A stretch of DNA of 5,348 nt from Methylomicrobium sp. (GTDB taxonomy: Bacteria; Pseudomonadota; Gammaproteobacteria; Methylococcales; Methylomonadaceae), in contig SLIO01000319.1 in the NCBI GenBank assembly GCA_007135635.1, positions 1-5,348 on the forward strand. Direction: 5' to 3'. Below are positions 1 through 5,348 of this stretch, one piece after another; position 1 is the first letter of the stretch; the number at the start of each line of letters is the position of its first letter. Made by a program: the position numbers and the translations under genes. The notes beneath the pieces are model-generated. The model was not told the origin of the DNA, ran no database searches, and saw only the letters and a list, made by a program, of their open reading frames with translations.

Positions 1-145
1 CAAATGCCGGTTCCGGAGAGGGTGCGGTTGCTCGACCGACAGGCGTCGGCGGCAGGGACAGCCGCCGTCGAGCCTACAGGGACGTATTCACGGCGTCCTG
101 TCGGGCGAGTGACCGTACCCTTCCCAACCAGAGAACTTTCATTTG
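1..145 (+). repeat. Large imperfect inverted repeat, GC-rich, structured
   Basis: No gene is seen here. Positions 20-43 are complementary to 97-120: of 24 positions, 20 are Watson-Crick, three (24/116, 29/111, 30/110) are G-T, which would be G-U in plus-strand RNA, and only 35/105 is a true mismatch. Inside it, 44-53 pairs with 61-70 at 9 of 10 positions around the loop AGGGACA. The outermost hexamers CAAATG (1-6) and CATTTG (140-145) are also complementary, so the arms may continue less perfectly to the edges. A competing fold pairs 76-84 with 94-101 (ACAGGGACG with CGTCCTGT, one bulged G). The structure is seen directly. That it is a copy of a dispersed genomic repeat is inference from its form and from my recollection of similar sequence in methanotroph genomes. 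The left boundary may lie outside the window. Confidence 0.65.
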
Positions 146-272
146 TCGGGGCGATGGCCAGGCCTTCATGAACGTTATAGTCAAAAACATCTACGCATTC
201 AACTTATAACAGAGTCTAGTCGGTTTTGCGTAATTGTTAACTGTACTAAAGTACTAGATCGCTCAATCCGGT
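146..272. other. Intergenic spacer 3' of alr, no gene seen
   Basis: AT-richer sequence lies between the structured repeat and the alr stop codon. It holds GTACTA-AA-GTACTA at 243-256, which is both a direct repeat and, over 243-254, a small inverted repeat (GTACT/AGTAC). Reading alr's strand, I find no GC-rich stem followed by a T run, so no canonical intrinsic terminator for alr is visible. Any termination must be factor-dependent, or involve the structured element further downstream. Confidence 0.5.
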
Positions 273-1349
273 TTATTCTTCAACAATCTGCACGCGTTGA
301 GTAATGCCGCAAACCAGCGTATAGGGGATCGTTTCCGACCAGGACGCCACCTCTTCGATCGGCAACCCCCCTCCCCAAAGAGTCACCGGATCGCCCGGCT
401 TGGCATCGTCTTGTCCGCTCAAATCGACCGTAATCATATCCATCGATACCCTGCCGATCATCGGTACCCGCTTACCGTTAACAAGAACCGGCGTACCCGA
501 CTTGGCTTGACGAGGATAACCGTCCCCATAGCCTATTGCGACAACCCCCATCGCAGTCGATCGGTCGCAAACCCAAGAGCCGCCGTAACCCACCGTATCG
601 CCTTGTTGCACGGATTTAACGGCAATCAACCGGGAATGCAAACCCATAACCGGCTTTAAATCGAAATCGCCTCCTGTCGCTTCGGGAAACGGCGAAATGC
701 CATACAACATGATCCCGGGCCTTACCCAATCGGTCAATGCTTCTCGCCAACCTAAGATACCGGCGGAGTTCGCGATACTCCGCGGCCCGGTATAACCCGA
801 CAATGTCCGGTTAAACAAATCGATTTGTTTCAAAGTCATTGGGTCGGATCTCACGTCGGCATTGGCCAAATGCGTCATAAAGCCGACCGGCTGCCTTATC
901 AGCGAACTCGATACCAAACGCTGATGAACTTTTTCAACCTCGCCAGCCGAAAACCCCAAACGGTTCATGCCGGTATCGATTTTCAACCAGACATTAATTC
1001 CAACCGAGCCGGATTTTCGATCAATGATATCCAACTGTCCGAACGAGTGAATTAACGGATCCAGACCGTAATCGGTCAAATCATTCAATTCCTCCGAGCA
1101 AGTAAAGCCTTCCATGACCGCGATGCGTTGCGAAATTCCGGCTTGGCGCAAACGGATGCCCTCGTCGACGCGAGCCACGGCAAAGCCGTCAGCATCGGTT
1201 AATCGTTCTGCGACGCGCAACAAGCCATGCCCATAAGCATTGGCTTTAATCACCGCCATGACTTTCGAGTCGGGCGCGAAGCGTCTAACCACATTCAAAT
1301 TATGCTGTAACGCATCCAAATTCAATTTGACATAAGCAGCGGGCCTCAT
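273..1349 (-). CDS. alr: Alanine racemase (PLP-dependent)
   Basis: Cytoplasmic enzyme interconverting L- and D-alanine, which supplies D-Ala for peptidoglycan. The 358 residues match the usual size (E. coli Alr is 359). The N-terminal TIM-barrel carries the PLP-binding motif KANAYGHG with Schiff-base Lys35. KIDTGMNRLGF (from 123) supplies Lys123, the position carbamylated in Geobacillus Alr, and Arg130. NSA (194-196) and RPGIMLYG (Arg210, facing the pyridine nitrogen) follow. The C-terminal beta domain carries the second catalytic base Tyr255 in GYGGSW and the RVSMDM substrate-entry segment (300-305). All key residues are present, so it should be active. The ATG overlaps the dnaB stop as ATGA, with GGAGA nine bases upstream inside dnaB, so translation is probably coupled to dnaB. 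A catabolic DadX role cannot be excluded by sequence alone, but there is no dadA neighbour, and dnaB-alr is a common gammaproteobacterial order. Confidence 0.96.
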   Translation of the reverse strand: MRPAAYVKLNLDALQHNLNVVRRFAPDSKVMAVIKANAYGHGLLRVAERLTDADGFAVARVDEGIRLRQAGISQRIAVMEGFTCSEELNDLTDYGLDPLIHSFGQLDIIDRKSGSVGINVWLKIDTGMNRLGFSAGEVEKVHQRLVSSSLIRQPVGFMTHLANADVRSDPMTLKQIDLFNRTLSGYTGPRSIANSAGILGWREALTDWVRPGIMLYGISPFPEATGGDFDLKPVMGLHSRLIAVKSVQQGDTVGYGGSWVCDRSTAMGVVAIGYGDGYPRQAKSGTPVLVNGKRVPMIGRVSMDMITVDLSGQDDAKPGDPVTLWGGGLPIEEVASWSETIPYTLVCGITQRVQIVEE

Positions 1350-2740
1350 TCGTAATCGTCTCCACCATAAGGGTTACCGGCGAAATTTTCAAACCGCGTA
1401 TATTGTCCGAGAAAGGTCAATCTAACCGTGCCGATAGGACCGTTACGTTGTTTACCGATGATAATTTCAGCAACACCTTTCTCCGGGCTATCCGGATTGT
1501 AAACCTCATCCCGATAAACGAACACGATCACGTCGGCATCCTGTTCGATACCGCCCGATTCGCGCAAATCGGACATTACCGGCCGTTTGTTAGGCCGCTG
1601 TTCGAGGTTCCGGTTAAGCTGCGATAACGCGATAACCGGCACATTAAGTTCCTTGGCCAAGGCTTTGAGGCCCCTGGAAATATCGGAGATCTGCTGAACC
1701 CGGTTATCGCCGCTTGCCGGAGACTGCATCAATTGCAGATAATCCAAAACAATCAAGCCCAACTGGCCATGCTCGCGCATCAAGCGACGAGCTCTCGAGC
1801 GCACTTCGGTCGGCGTCAAGGCCGGTGTATCGTCGATGAACAGTTTGGTTTCGGCCAATAAGTTAATCGCCGAAGTCAAGCGAGGCCATTCGTCGTCATC
1901 GAGCTTTCCGGTTCTAATTTTATGTTGGTCGATACGCCCCAATGAAGACATCATCCGCATTGCCAAAGAATCACCAGGCATCTCCATACTAAACACCGCA
2001 ACCGGCTTATCGCCTTTAATCGCAACATTCTCCGCCATGTTCATCGCGATCGTGGTTTTACCCATCGACGGCCGACCCGCAACAATGATTAAATCGGACG
2101 GCTGTAGACCTGAGGTCATTTCGTCGAAATCATTGAATCCGGTGCTGGCACCGGTGATATTGCCTTCCTGCTCGTAGAGCATTTCAATCTTATCGACCGC
2201 CCGCGCCAGCAAGGACTTGATCGAAGCGAAACCGCCCTGCCCGCGTTGGCGCTGCTCGGCGATTTGAAATACCTGGCGCTCAGCATTTTCGAGCAATTCC
2301 GAGGTATCGCGTCCTTCCGGATTAAAAGCCGAATCGGATATATCGGTTCCGACATGGATCAACTGTCTTAAAACCGACTTATCGCGAACGATGGTCGCAT
2401 AAGCGACGATATTCGCGGCACTCGGCGTATCCTTTGCCAAGGTACCCAAATAGGCAAGGCCACCGACCTCGTTTAATTGTCCGGCCGAAGCCAGTGCCTC
2501 GGACAAGGTAATAACGTCGAAAGGATCTTGTTTTTCGGCCAGTTTTTCAATGACCCTGAATATCATCCGATGATCCTTACGGTAAAAATCGCTTTCGACA
2601 ACCTTATCGGCGATCGAATCCCAGGTTTGGTTATCCAGCATCAAACCGCCGAGTACGGATTGCTCAGCTTGTATCGAATGCGGTGATACTTTTAAAGCTT
2701 CGGTTGCATAATCGCGGTCGAATACATAATCTTCAGACAT
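1346..2740 (-). CDS. dnaB: Replicative DNA helicase DnaB
   Basis: Hexameric 5'-to-3' helicase that unwinds DNA at the replication fork and recruits primase. From the chosen ATG it has 464 residues (E. coli 471). The N-terminal domain begins at PHSIQAEQSVLGGLMLD (20-36) and includes TPSAANI (105-111). A linker leads to the RecA-like domain with TGFNDFDEMTSGLQPSDLII (from 200), Walker A GRPSMGKTT (222-230, Lys228), Glu253 in SMEMP, Walker B LIVLDYLQLM (329-338, Asp333), SQLNR (373-377), DLRESGGIEQDAD (391-403), and KQRNGPIG (430-437) carrying the Arg432 finger. The frame opens further upstream from a GTG at 2830, adding 30 residues rich in aromatics that do not fit the family. The ATG at 2740 gives the family-like start MSEDYVFDRDY, though no clear Shine-Dalgarno precedes it; an in-frame TTG at 2752 is a weaker alternative. 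No intein interrupts the P-loop, although DnaB is a frequent intein host. Confidence 0.97.
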   Translation of the reverse strand: MSEDYVFDRDYATEALKVSPHSIQAEQSVLGGLMLDNQTWDSIADKVVESDFYRKDHRMIFRVIEKLAEKQDPFDVITLSEALASAGQLNEVGGLAYLGTLAKDTPSAANIVAYATIVRDKSVLRQLIHVGTDISDSAFNPEGRDTSELLENAERQVFQIAEQRQRGQGGFASIKSLLARAVDKIEMLYEQEGNITGASTGFNDFDEMTSGLQPSDLIIVAGRPSMGKTTIAMNMAENVAIKGDKPVAVFSMEMPGDSLAMRMMSSLGRIDQHKIRTGKLDDDEWPRLTSAINLLAETKLFIDDTPALTPTEVRSRARRLMREHGQLGLIVLDYLQLMQSPASGDNRVQQISDISRGLKALAKELNVPVIALSQLNRNLEQRPNKRPVMSDLRESGGIEQDADVIVFVYRDEVYNPDSPEKGVAEIIIGKQRNGPIGTVRLTFLGQYTRFENFAGNPYGGDDYE

Positions 2741-3042
2741 AATTTCGGTCAAGGGAAATACTGCAAAATAGAAGTTGATTGAAAATCGGTACGGATTCCG
2801 ACAGATCGAATTCCTAAACAAGAGAGTCACTGCGATTCAGTTATGAGAAAACTCGTTTACTCCGTTCGTACCGAAAAATCGCTGAACTTCGTTGAATGTG
2901 CGGAGTGAACCGGTGGAGCGCCGTGAACCCACTTAAGAAGAATAGGAGTAAGGGTATCGGAGCGCGTAGATCCGAAAAACAATGCGCCAAAACGTGCCTT
3001 TCGAATCTAGAAACCAGGAATTCGGCTTAACTTACGGCTATG
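2741..3042. other. dnaB leader and upstream gap, no gene recognised
   Basis: This holds the 5' region of dnaB and anonymous sequence. Short repeats are visible: GTGAACC at 2905-2911 and 2923-2929, ACTCCG/CGGAGT inverted at 2859-2864 and 2901-2906, and TCGGTACG/CGTACCGA inverted at 2786-2793 and 2867-2874. All are short enough to arise by chance. No convincing sigma-70 promoter for dnaB could be picked, though one must lie here or further upstream if dnaB is not read through from trpS. Tiny plus-strand frames (21 codons from 2844, 23 codons from 2982) have no coding support. The stretch could be decayed repeat or gene remnant, but I cannot identify one. Confidence 0.4.
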
Positions 3043-3129
3043 GTCAAAAATAACTTTCCTATGCTTAACCCCTCTCTCCCCACCTTCTCCCTGAGGGAAA
3101 GGGAGTAAAATGCGGAAGTTATTTTTAAC
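3043..3129. repeat. MITE-like 87-bp hairpin repeat
   Basis: The outer arms at 3043-3059 and 3114-3129 are complementary at 15 of 16 positions plus one extra T (left core AAAAATAACTTTCC, right core GGAAGTTATTTTT). The interior is pyrimidine-rich, then purine-rich, around a GC-rich core hairpin CCTTCTCCCT-G-AGGGAAAGGG (3083-3103) with two mismatches. The unit resembles small non-autonomous or REP-type repeats, because CCCTCTCCC...GGGAGAGGG units are common as dispersed repeats in proteobacterial genomes. Each strand reads T-rich after its outer arm, so it might also act as a weak bidirectional terminator 39 bp beyond the trpS stop. No clear target-site duplication flanks it. The structure is seen directly; mobility and termination are inferred. 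Confidence 0.55.
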
Positions 3130-3167
3130 GGAATCCTTAACAAAGCACCCAGTTCCCGGCAAAACCA

Positions 3168-4181
3168 TTAAACCCCAATACGAGAAATCCCAACCGCCTC
3201 TCGCAATTGTTTCATAAAAGGAGCACTAATCTCGCGGGCTTTTCTAGCACCCTCCTGTAATTCGTTTTCAATATGCTCAGGCGCTTGTAATAAGGCTTCA
3301 TAGCGTTCTCGTGCCGGGGCAATGTGGTCGTTGATATATTCGAACAGCAATTTTTTCATCTCGCCCCAAGCAATACCGTCCGCATAGAGCTTTCGAGCCT
3401 CATCGACTTCCGAAGGTCGGGCAAAAGCCTGATAAATACCGAACAAAGTGCAACCATCAGGGTCTTTAGGCTCGCCCGGTTCAAGTGAATTAGTTTTTAT
3501 TTTGTTGATCAGTTTTCTGAGTTTCTTCTCGGGCTCGAATAGCGGAATCGTATTGTTATAGCTTTTGCTCATTTTACGGCCGTCCAAACCGGCCAAGGTC
3601 GCGGCATTTTCGGTTACGACCGCTTCCGGTATCACGAAATGTTCGCCGTAGATATGATTGAAACGGCCGGCGATATCACGTGCCATTTCAATATGCTGAA
3701 TCTGATCCTTTCCGACAGGAACCTTGTGTGCATTGAATATTAAAATATCGGCCGCCATCAGAATCGGATAACTAAACAAGCCCATCGTGATGCCTTTATC
3801 GGGATCGTTTTCACCGCCTTGCTCGTTGTCGGCGACTGCTGCTTTATAGGCATGGGCTCTGTTCATCAAACCTTTAGCCGTCACACACGTCAACATCCAG
3901 GCCAACTCGGTAATCTCCGGCACGTCGGATTGCCGGTAAAACACCGCATTCGATGTATCTAGGCCAAGCGCCAACCAAGTCGCAGCGATTTCGAGACTCG
4001 ATTGCCTGACTTTTTCCGGGTCCTGACATTTGATCAAAGCATGATAATCGGCCAAAAAATAAAAAGGGCTGACGTTTGCATCCTTACTGGCGGCAATGGC
4101 TGGTCGGATCGCGCCTACATAATTTCCCAAATGTGGAGTACCGGTGGTTGTGATACCGGTTAAAACGGTCGCTTTTGTCAT
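3168..4181 (-). CDS. trpS: Tryptophanyl-tRNA synthetase
   Basis: Class I aminoacyl-tRNA synthetase that charges tRNA-Trp with tryptophan in the cytoplasm. It has 337 residues, close to the E. coli protein (334). The Rossmann domain opens with [18 protein letters not shown] (8-25), in which PHLGN is the HIGH-type ATP motif. [10 protein letters not shown] (41-50), [14 protein letters not shown] (134-147), VGKDQIQH (156-163, ATP/Trp region) and the KMSKS loop (203-207, [10 protein letters not shown]) follow, then the helical anticodon-binding domain to the C terminus. [11 protein letters not shown] differs from the GAQPSGELTIGNY of E. coli; I recall it from the TrpRS lineage of pseudomonads, xanthomonads and Neisseria. 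GGGGA precedes the ATG by seven bases and supports the start. It is transcribed toward dnaB but lies 427 bp away with a structured repeat between them, so it is probably a separate unit, divergent from the PilZ gene. Confidence 0.96.
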   Translation of the reverse strand: MTKATVLTGITTTGTPHLGNYVGAIRPAIAASKDANVSPFYFLADYHALIKCQDPEKVRQSSLEIAATWLALGLDTSNAVFYRQSDVPEITELAWMLTCVTAKGLMNRAHAYKAAVADNEQGGENDPDKGITMGLFSYPILMAADILIFNAHKVPVGKDQIQHIEMARDIAGRFNHIYGEHFVIPEAVVTENAATLAGLDGRKMSKSYNNTIPLFEPEKKLRKLINKIKTNSLEPGEPKDPDGCTLFGIYQAFARPSEVDEARKLYADGIAWGEMKKLLFEYINDHIAPARERYEALLQAPEHIENELQEGARKAREISAPFMKQLREAVGISRIGV

Positions 4182-4221
4182 TAAATAATCCCCAAAACCC
4201 TGACGGGGTTCACATCGTTAA

Positions 4222-4249
4222 AATCTACAAAATATTACATGATTTACAA
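4222..4249 (-). promoter_or_regulatory. Possible sigma-70 promoter of trpS
   Basis: On the minus strand, TTGTAA (4249-4244) is separated by 16 bases from TAGATT (4227-4222). It would give a leader of roughly 35 bases before the trpS ATG. The match is only moderate and the region is AT-rich, so chance matches are expected. No attenuator or trp operator is seen. Confidence 0.25.
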
Positions 4250-4439
4250 CCAATAGCCATAGTCTATCCTAAAACTTTTACGCATTAATGAGTAACAGAA
4301 GATAAATCTCTCTGCATGAACTCGCTCAAGCAACCCACATACAAGCCATTGTTAACAAAAAGCCAATATTTAGCCGAAAAAACGAACAATAATTCCAAAA
4401 GAGCACCCATAATATGAAGTTACGCAATTTTCAAGGTGA

Positions 4440-4468
4440 TTTTCATGATCAAGCATTTTTTTTATAGT
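4440..4468 (+). promoter_or_regulatory. Candidate sigma-70 promoter of the PilZ gene
   Basis: TTTTCA (4440-4445) and TATAGT (4463-4468) are spaced by 17 bases, and the spacer ends in a T run. This would start transcription near 4475 and give a leader of about 75 bases before the ATG at 4552. The -10 box fits well and the -35 box moderately. It probably also serves the downstream QueD-family gene. Confidence 0.4.
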
Positions 4469-4551
4469 AAACTTCGCGCAAACAGCCTGAAAAAACACGG
4501 GTATTACCAACCCCGGAAAAACAATTTACACCCATTTTAAAGAGAGTTGAC

Positions 4552-4851
4552 ATGCTGGAATACGATGAAAAACGCAATTACATCCGAATGAGCGTCGATT
4601 GCGAACTCACTTACAAGTTAGTCGACACAGGCGAAAGTCATGCCGGAATTTGTACATCAATTAGCGGTTCAGGTGTTTCCTTCATTGCAGATCGGTCCTT
4701 CGATCCCGGAAGCGCAATGGTGGTCAATATTACGCCGAAAAACACGATCACTCCGCCTATGACCGCCTATATCGAAGTCGTCAGGACGACAAAACAAGAT
4801 AACGGCCGCCATGAAATTGCCGCCGTAATCAAAAGTATTAAAGGTCATTAA
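4552..4851 (+). CDS. Single-domain PilZ protein, possible c-di-GMP effector
   Basis: A 99-residue soluble protein made almost entirely of one PilZ domain, the beta-barrel fold that usually binds cyclic di-GMP. The N-terminal RxxxR signature is present as R8-N-Y-I-R12 directly after the acidic start MLEYDEK. The second signature, normally [D/N]xSxxG, reads S36-I-S-G-S-G41: Ser and Gly are kept, but the acidic or amide first residue is replaced by Ser. Beta strands follow (VSFIADRSF, SAMVVNI, TAYIEVVRTT, HEIAAVIKSI). There is no signal peptide, membrane segment or fused output domain, so it would act by contacting a partner. AGAGAG five bases before the ATG is a good ribosome site. The QueD-family gene begins 36 bp downstream on the same strand. 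The PilZ call is firm; ligand binding is plausible but uncertain, and the process controlled cannot be told. Confidence 0.85.
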   Translation: MLEYDEKRNYIRMSVDCELTYKLVDTGESHAGICTSISGSGVSFIADRSFDPGSAMVVNITPKNTITPPMTAYIEVVRTTKQDNGRHEIAAVIKSIKGH

Positions 4852-4887
4852 CTTAAATTATTTCAACTCGGCCGAGATTGCTAACTC

Positions 4888-5292
4888 ATGTATACGATTA
4901 CCAAGGAAGTCTATTTTTGCTATGGACATAGACTAATGAACCACCCCGGCAAGTGCCGTCATCTTCACGGACACAGCGTTAAGGCCGCTATTACGATTAA
5001 GCAACAACATCTTAACGAGCAAGGCATGGTTTGTGACTTTTCGGACATAAAATCGTGTGTCGAAAGCTATATTGACGAACATTTGGATCATAACTTTCTA
5101 TTGCATAAAAACGACCCGATCATCCCATACCTAACCGAAACCCACGAGCGTTTCATGGCGCTAGACGAGCACCCAACCGCGGAAGTACTGAGTCAAATGA
5201 TTTATCAGCATATTAAAGAACAAGGGTTCGATGTGGACCAAGTCACTTTATGGGAAACCGCAAGCGCTCATGCCTGTTACCGAGAAGACTGA
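4888..5292 (+). CDS. queD: 6-carboxytetrahydropterin synthase / PTPS family protein
   Basis: A 134-residue enzyme of the 6-pyruvoyl-tetrahydropterin synthase fold. The bacterial QueD branch converts dihydroneopterin triphosphate to 6-carboxytetrahydropterin in queuosine and 7-deazaguanine synthesis. Zinc ligands are His14 (YGHRL), His27 and His29 (CRHLHGH), with catalytic Cys23 four residues before His27, as in E. coli QueD (Cys27, His31, His33). LDHNFL (66-71) carries the Asp67-His68 pair, PTAE (96-99) matches the family PTSE, and WET (122-124) supplies the pterin-binding Glu123. Two differences from E. coli are clear: FxAAH is replaced by FCYGH, and about 14 extra residues lie between LDHNFLL and HPTAE (DPIIPYLTETHERFMALDE). 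It follows the PilZ gene by 36 bp, probably in one transcript, and has only a weak CGAG ribosome site. No queC, queE or folE neighbour is visible, so a queuosine role is inferred from family; another pterin role is possible. Confidence 0.8.
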   Translation: MYTITKEVYFCYGHRLMNHPGKCRHLHGHSVKAAITIKQQHLNEQGMVCDFSDIKSCVESYIDEHLDHNFLLHKNDPIIPYLTETHERFMALDEHPTAEVLSQMIYQHIKEQGFDVDQVTLWETASAHACYRED

Positions 5293-5298
5293 TCTACC

Positions 5299-5348
5299 AT
5301 GAGCAGGATTCATCCGCAAAACAAAGCGGCTTGTCTGGAAACTATCTG
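5299..5348 (+). CDS. Possible start of an unidentified gene (cut by window end)
   Basis: An ATG six bases after the QueD-family stop opens a frame of 16 codons, MSRIHPQNKAACLETI, still open at the window edge. The tight spacing on the same strand suggests a third gene of the PilZ-QueD cluster. The purine run GAAGA at 5284-5288 is a weak ribosome site. The fragment is too short to recognise a family, and an open frame of this length can occur by chance. Confidence 0.4.
   Translation, partial: MSRIHPQNKAACLETI

Larger units (their letters stand above)
4182..4551. other. AT-rich divergent intergenic region
   Basis: This 370-bp region separates the diverging trpS and PilZ genes and should hold promoters for both. 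It has several A and T runs (for example eight T at 4456-4463). Candidate promoters are listed separately. A 17-codon plus-strand frame at 4414-4467 overlaps the candidate PilZ-gene promoter and has no coding support. No riboswitch, operator or RNA gene is recognised. Confidence 0.6.

Noticed and set aside
192..232. Possible alr terminator from TACGCA/TGCGTA arms
   Set aside because: Only 6 bp with a 29-base loop; there is no GC-rich stem with an adjacent T run on the alr strand.
297..659. 120-codon plus-strand frame inside alr
   Set aside because: It lies wholly antisense to a clear alr with all catalytic residues; its translation has no recognisable motif.
1836..2177. 113-codon plus-strand frame inside dnaB
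   Set aside because: Antisense to the conserved P-loop region of dnaB; a shadow of its codon pattern. The same holds for plus-strand frames at 825-1055, 1403-1627 and 2477-2686, and the minus-strand frame at 2116-2355.
1346..2740. Possible intein in DnaB
   Set aside because: The reading frame runs without insertion through Walker A, Walker B and the Arg-finger motif, at normal family length.
2741..2830. 30-residue N-terminal extension of DnaB from GTG at 2830
   Set aside because: Not family-like, no Shine-Dalgarno, and the ATG at 2740 gives the expected DnaB length and start.
2786..2874. 8-bp inverted repeat TCGGTACG/CGTACCGA in the dnaB leader
   Set aside because: The arms are 73 bases apart, and a match of this length is expected about once by chance in a few hundred bases.
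2982..3053. 23-codon plus-strand small frame, with AGGAG at 2944-2948
   Set aside because: The ribosome-site-like sequence is too far from the ATG, and the peptide matches nothing I know.
4414..4467. 17-codon leader-peptide-like frame before the PilZ gene
   Set aside because: It overlaps the best promoter candidate, has no clear ribosome site, and shows no tryptophan or stem-loop pattern of an attenuator.

Overview
The window looks like chromosomal DNA from a gammaproteobacterium. DnaB, Alr and TrpRS are all of proteobacterial type, and DnaB can be followed alongside the E. coli protein over almost its whole length. The dispersed-repeat style of the non-coding parts and the TrpRS variant remind me of methanotrophs of the order Methylococcales, but that placement is inference from memory. 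I see no phage, transposase, tRNA, rRNA or CRISPR genes.

Layout: positions 1-145 are non-coding and hold a large imperfect inverted repeat that may run past the left edge. An AT-richer stretch follows to 272. The minus strand then carries alr (273-1349) and dnaB (1346-2740), which overlap by 4 bp as ATGA and so form a dnaB-alr operon. A 427-bp gap (2741-3167) holds the dnaB leader, a stretch with no recognisable gene, and a compact 87-bp hairpin repeat at 3043-3129. trpS (3168-4181) is also on the minus strand. An AT-rich 370-bp divergent intergenic region (4182-4551) separates it from a plus-strand cluster: a single-domain PilZ protein (4552-4851), a QueD/PTPS-family enzyme (4888-5292), and the first 16 codons of a possible further gene starting at 5299.

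Most genes are housekeeping: replication fork helicase, D-alanine supply for peptidoglycan, and tryptophanyl-tRNA charging. The plus-strand pair joins a possible c-di-GMP responder to a pterin / 7-deazaguanine pathway enzyme; nothing in the sequence shows that they cooperate. No new multi-gene system is evident. The parts most worth a second look are the two structured repeats, above all the left-edge element. Three of the four non-Watson-Crick positions in its main stem are G-U pairs in plus-strand RNA, and it has two mutually exclusive folds.
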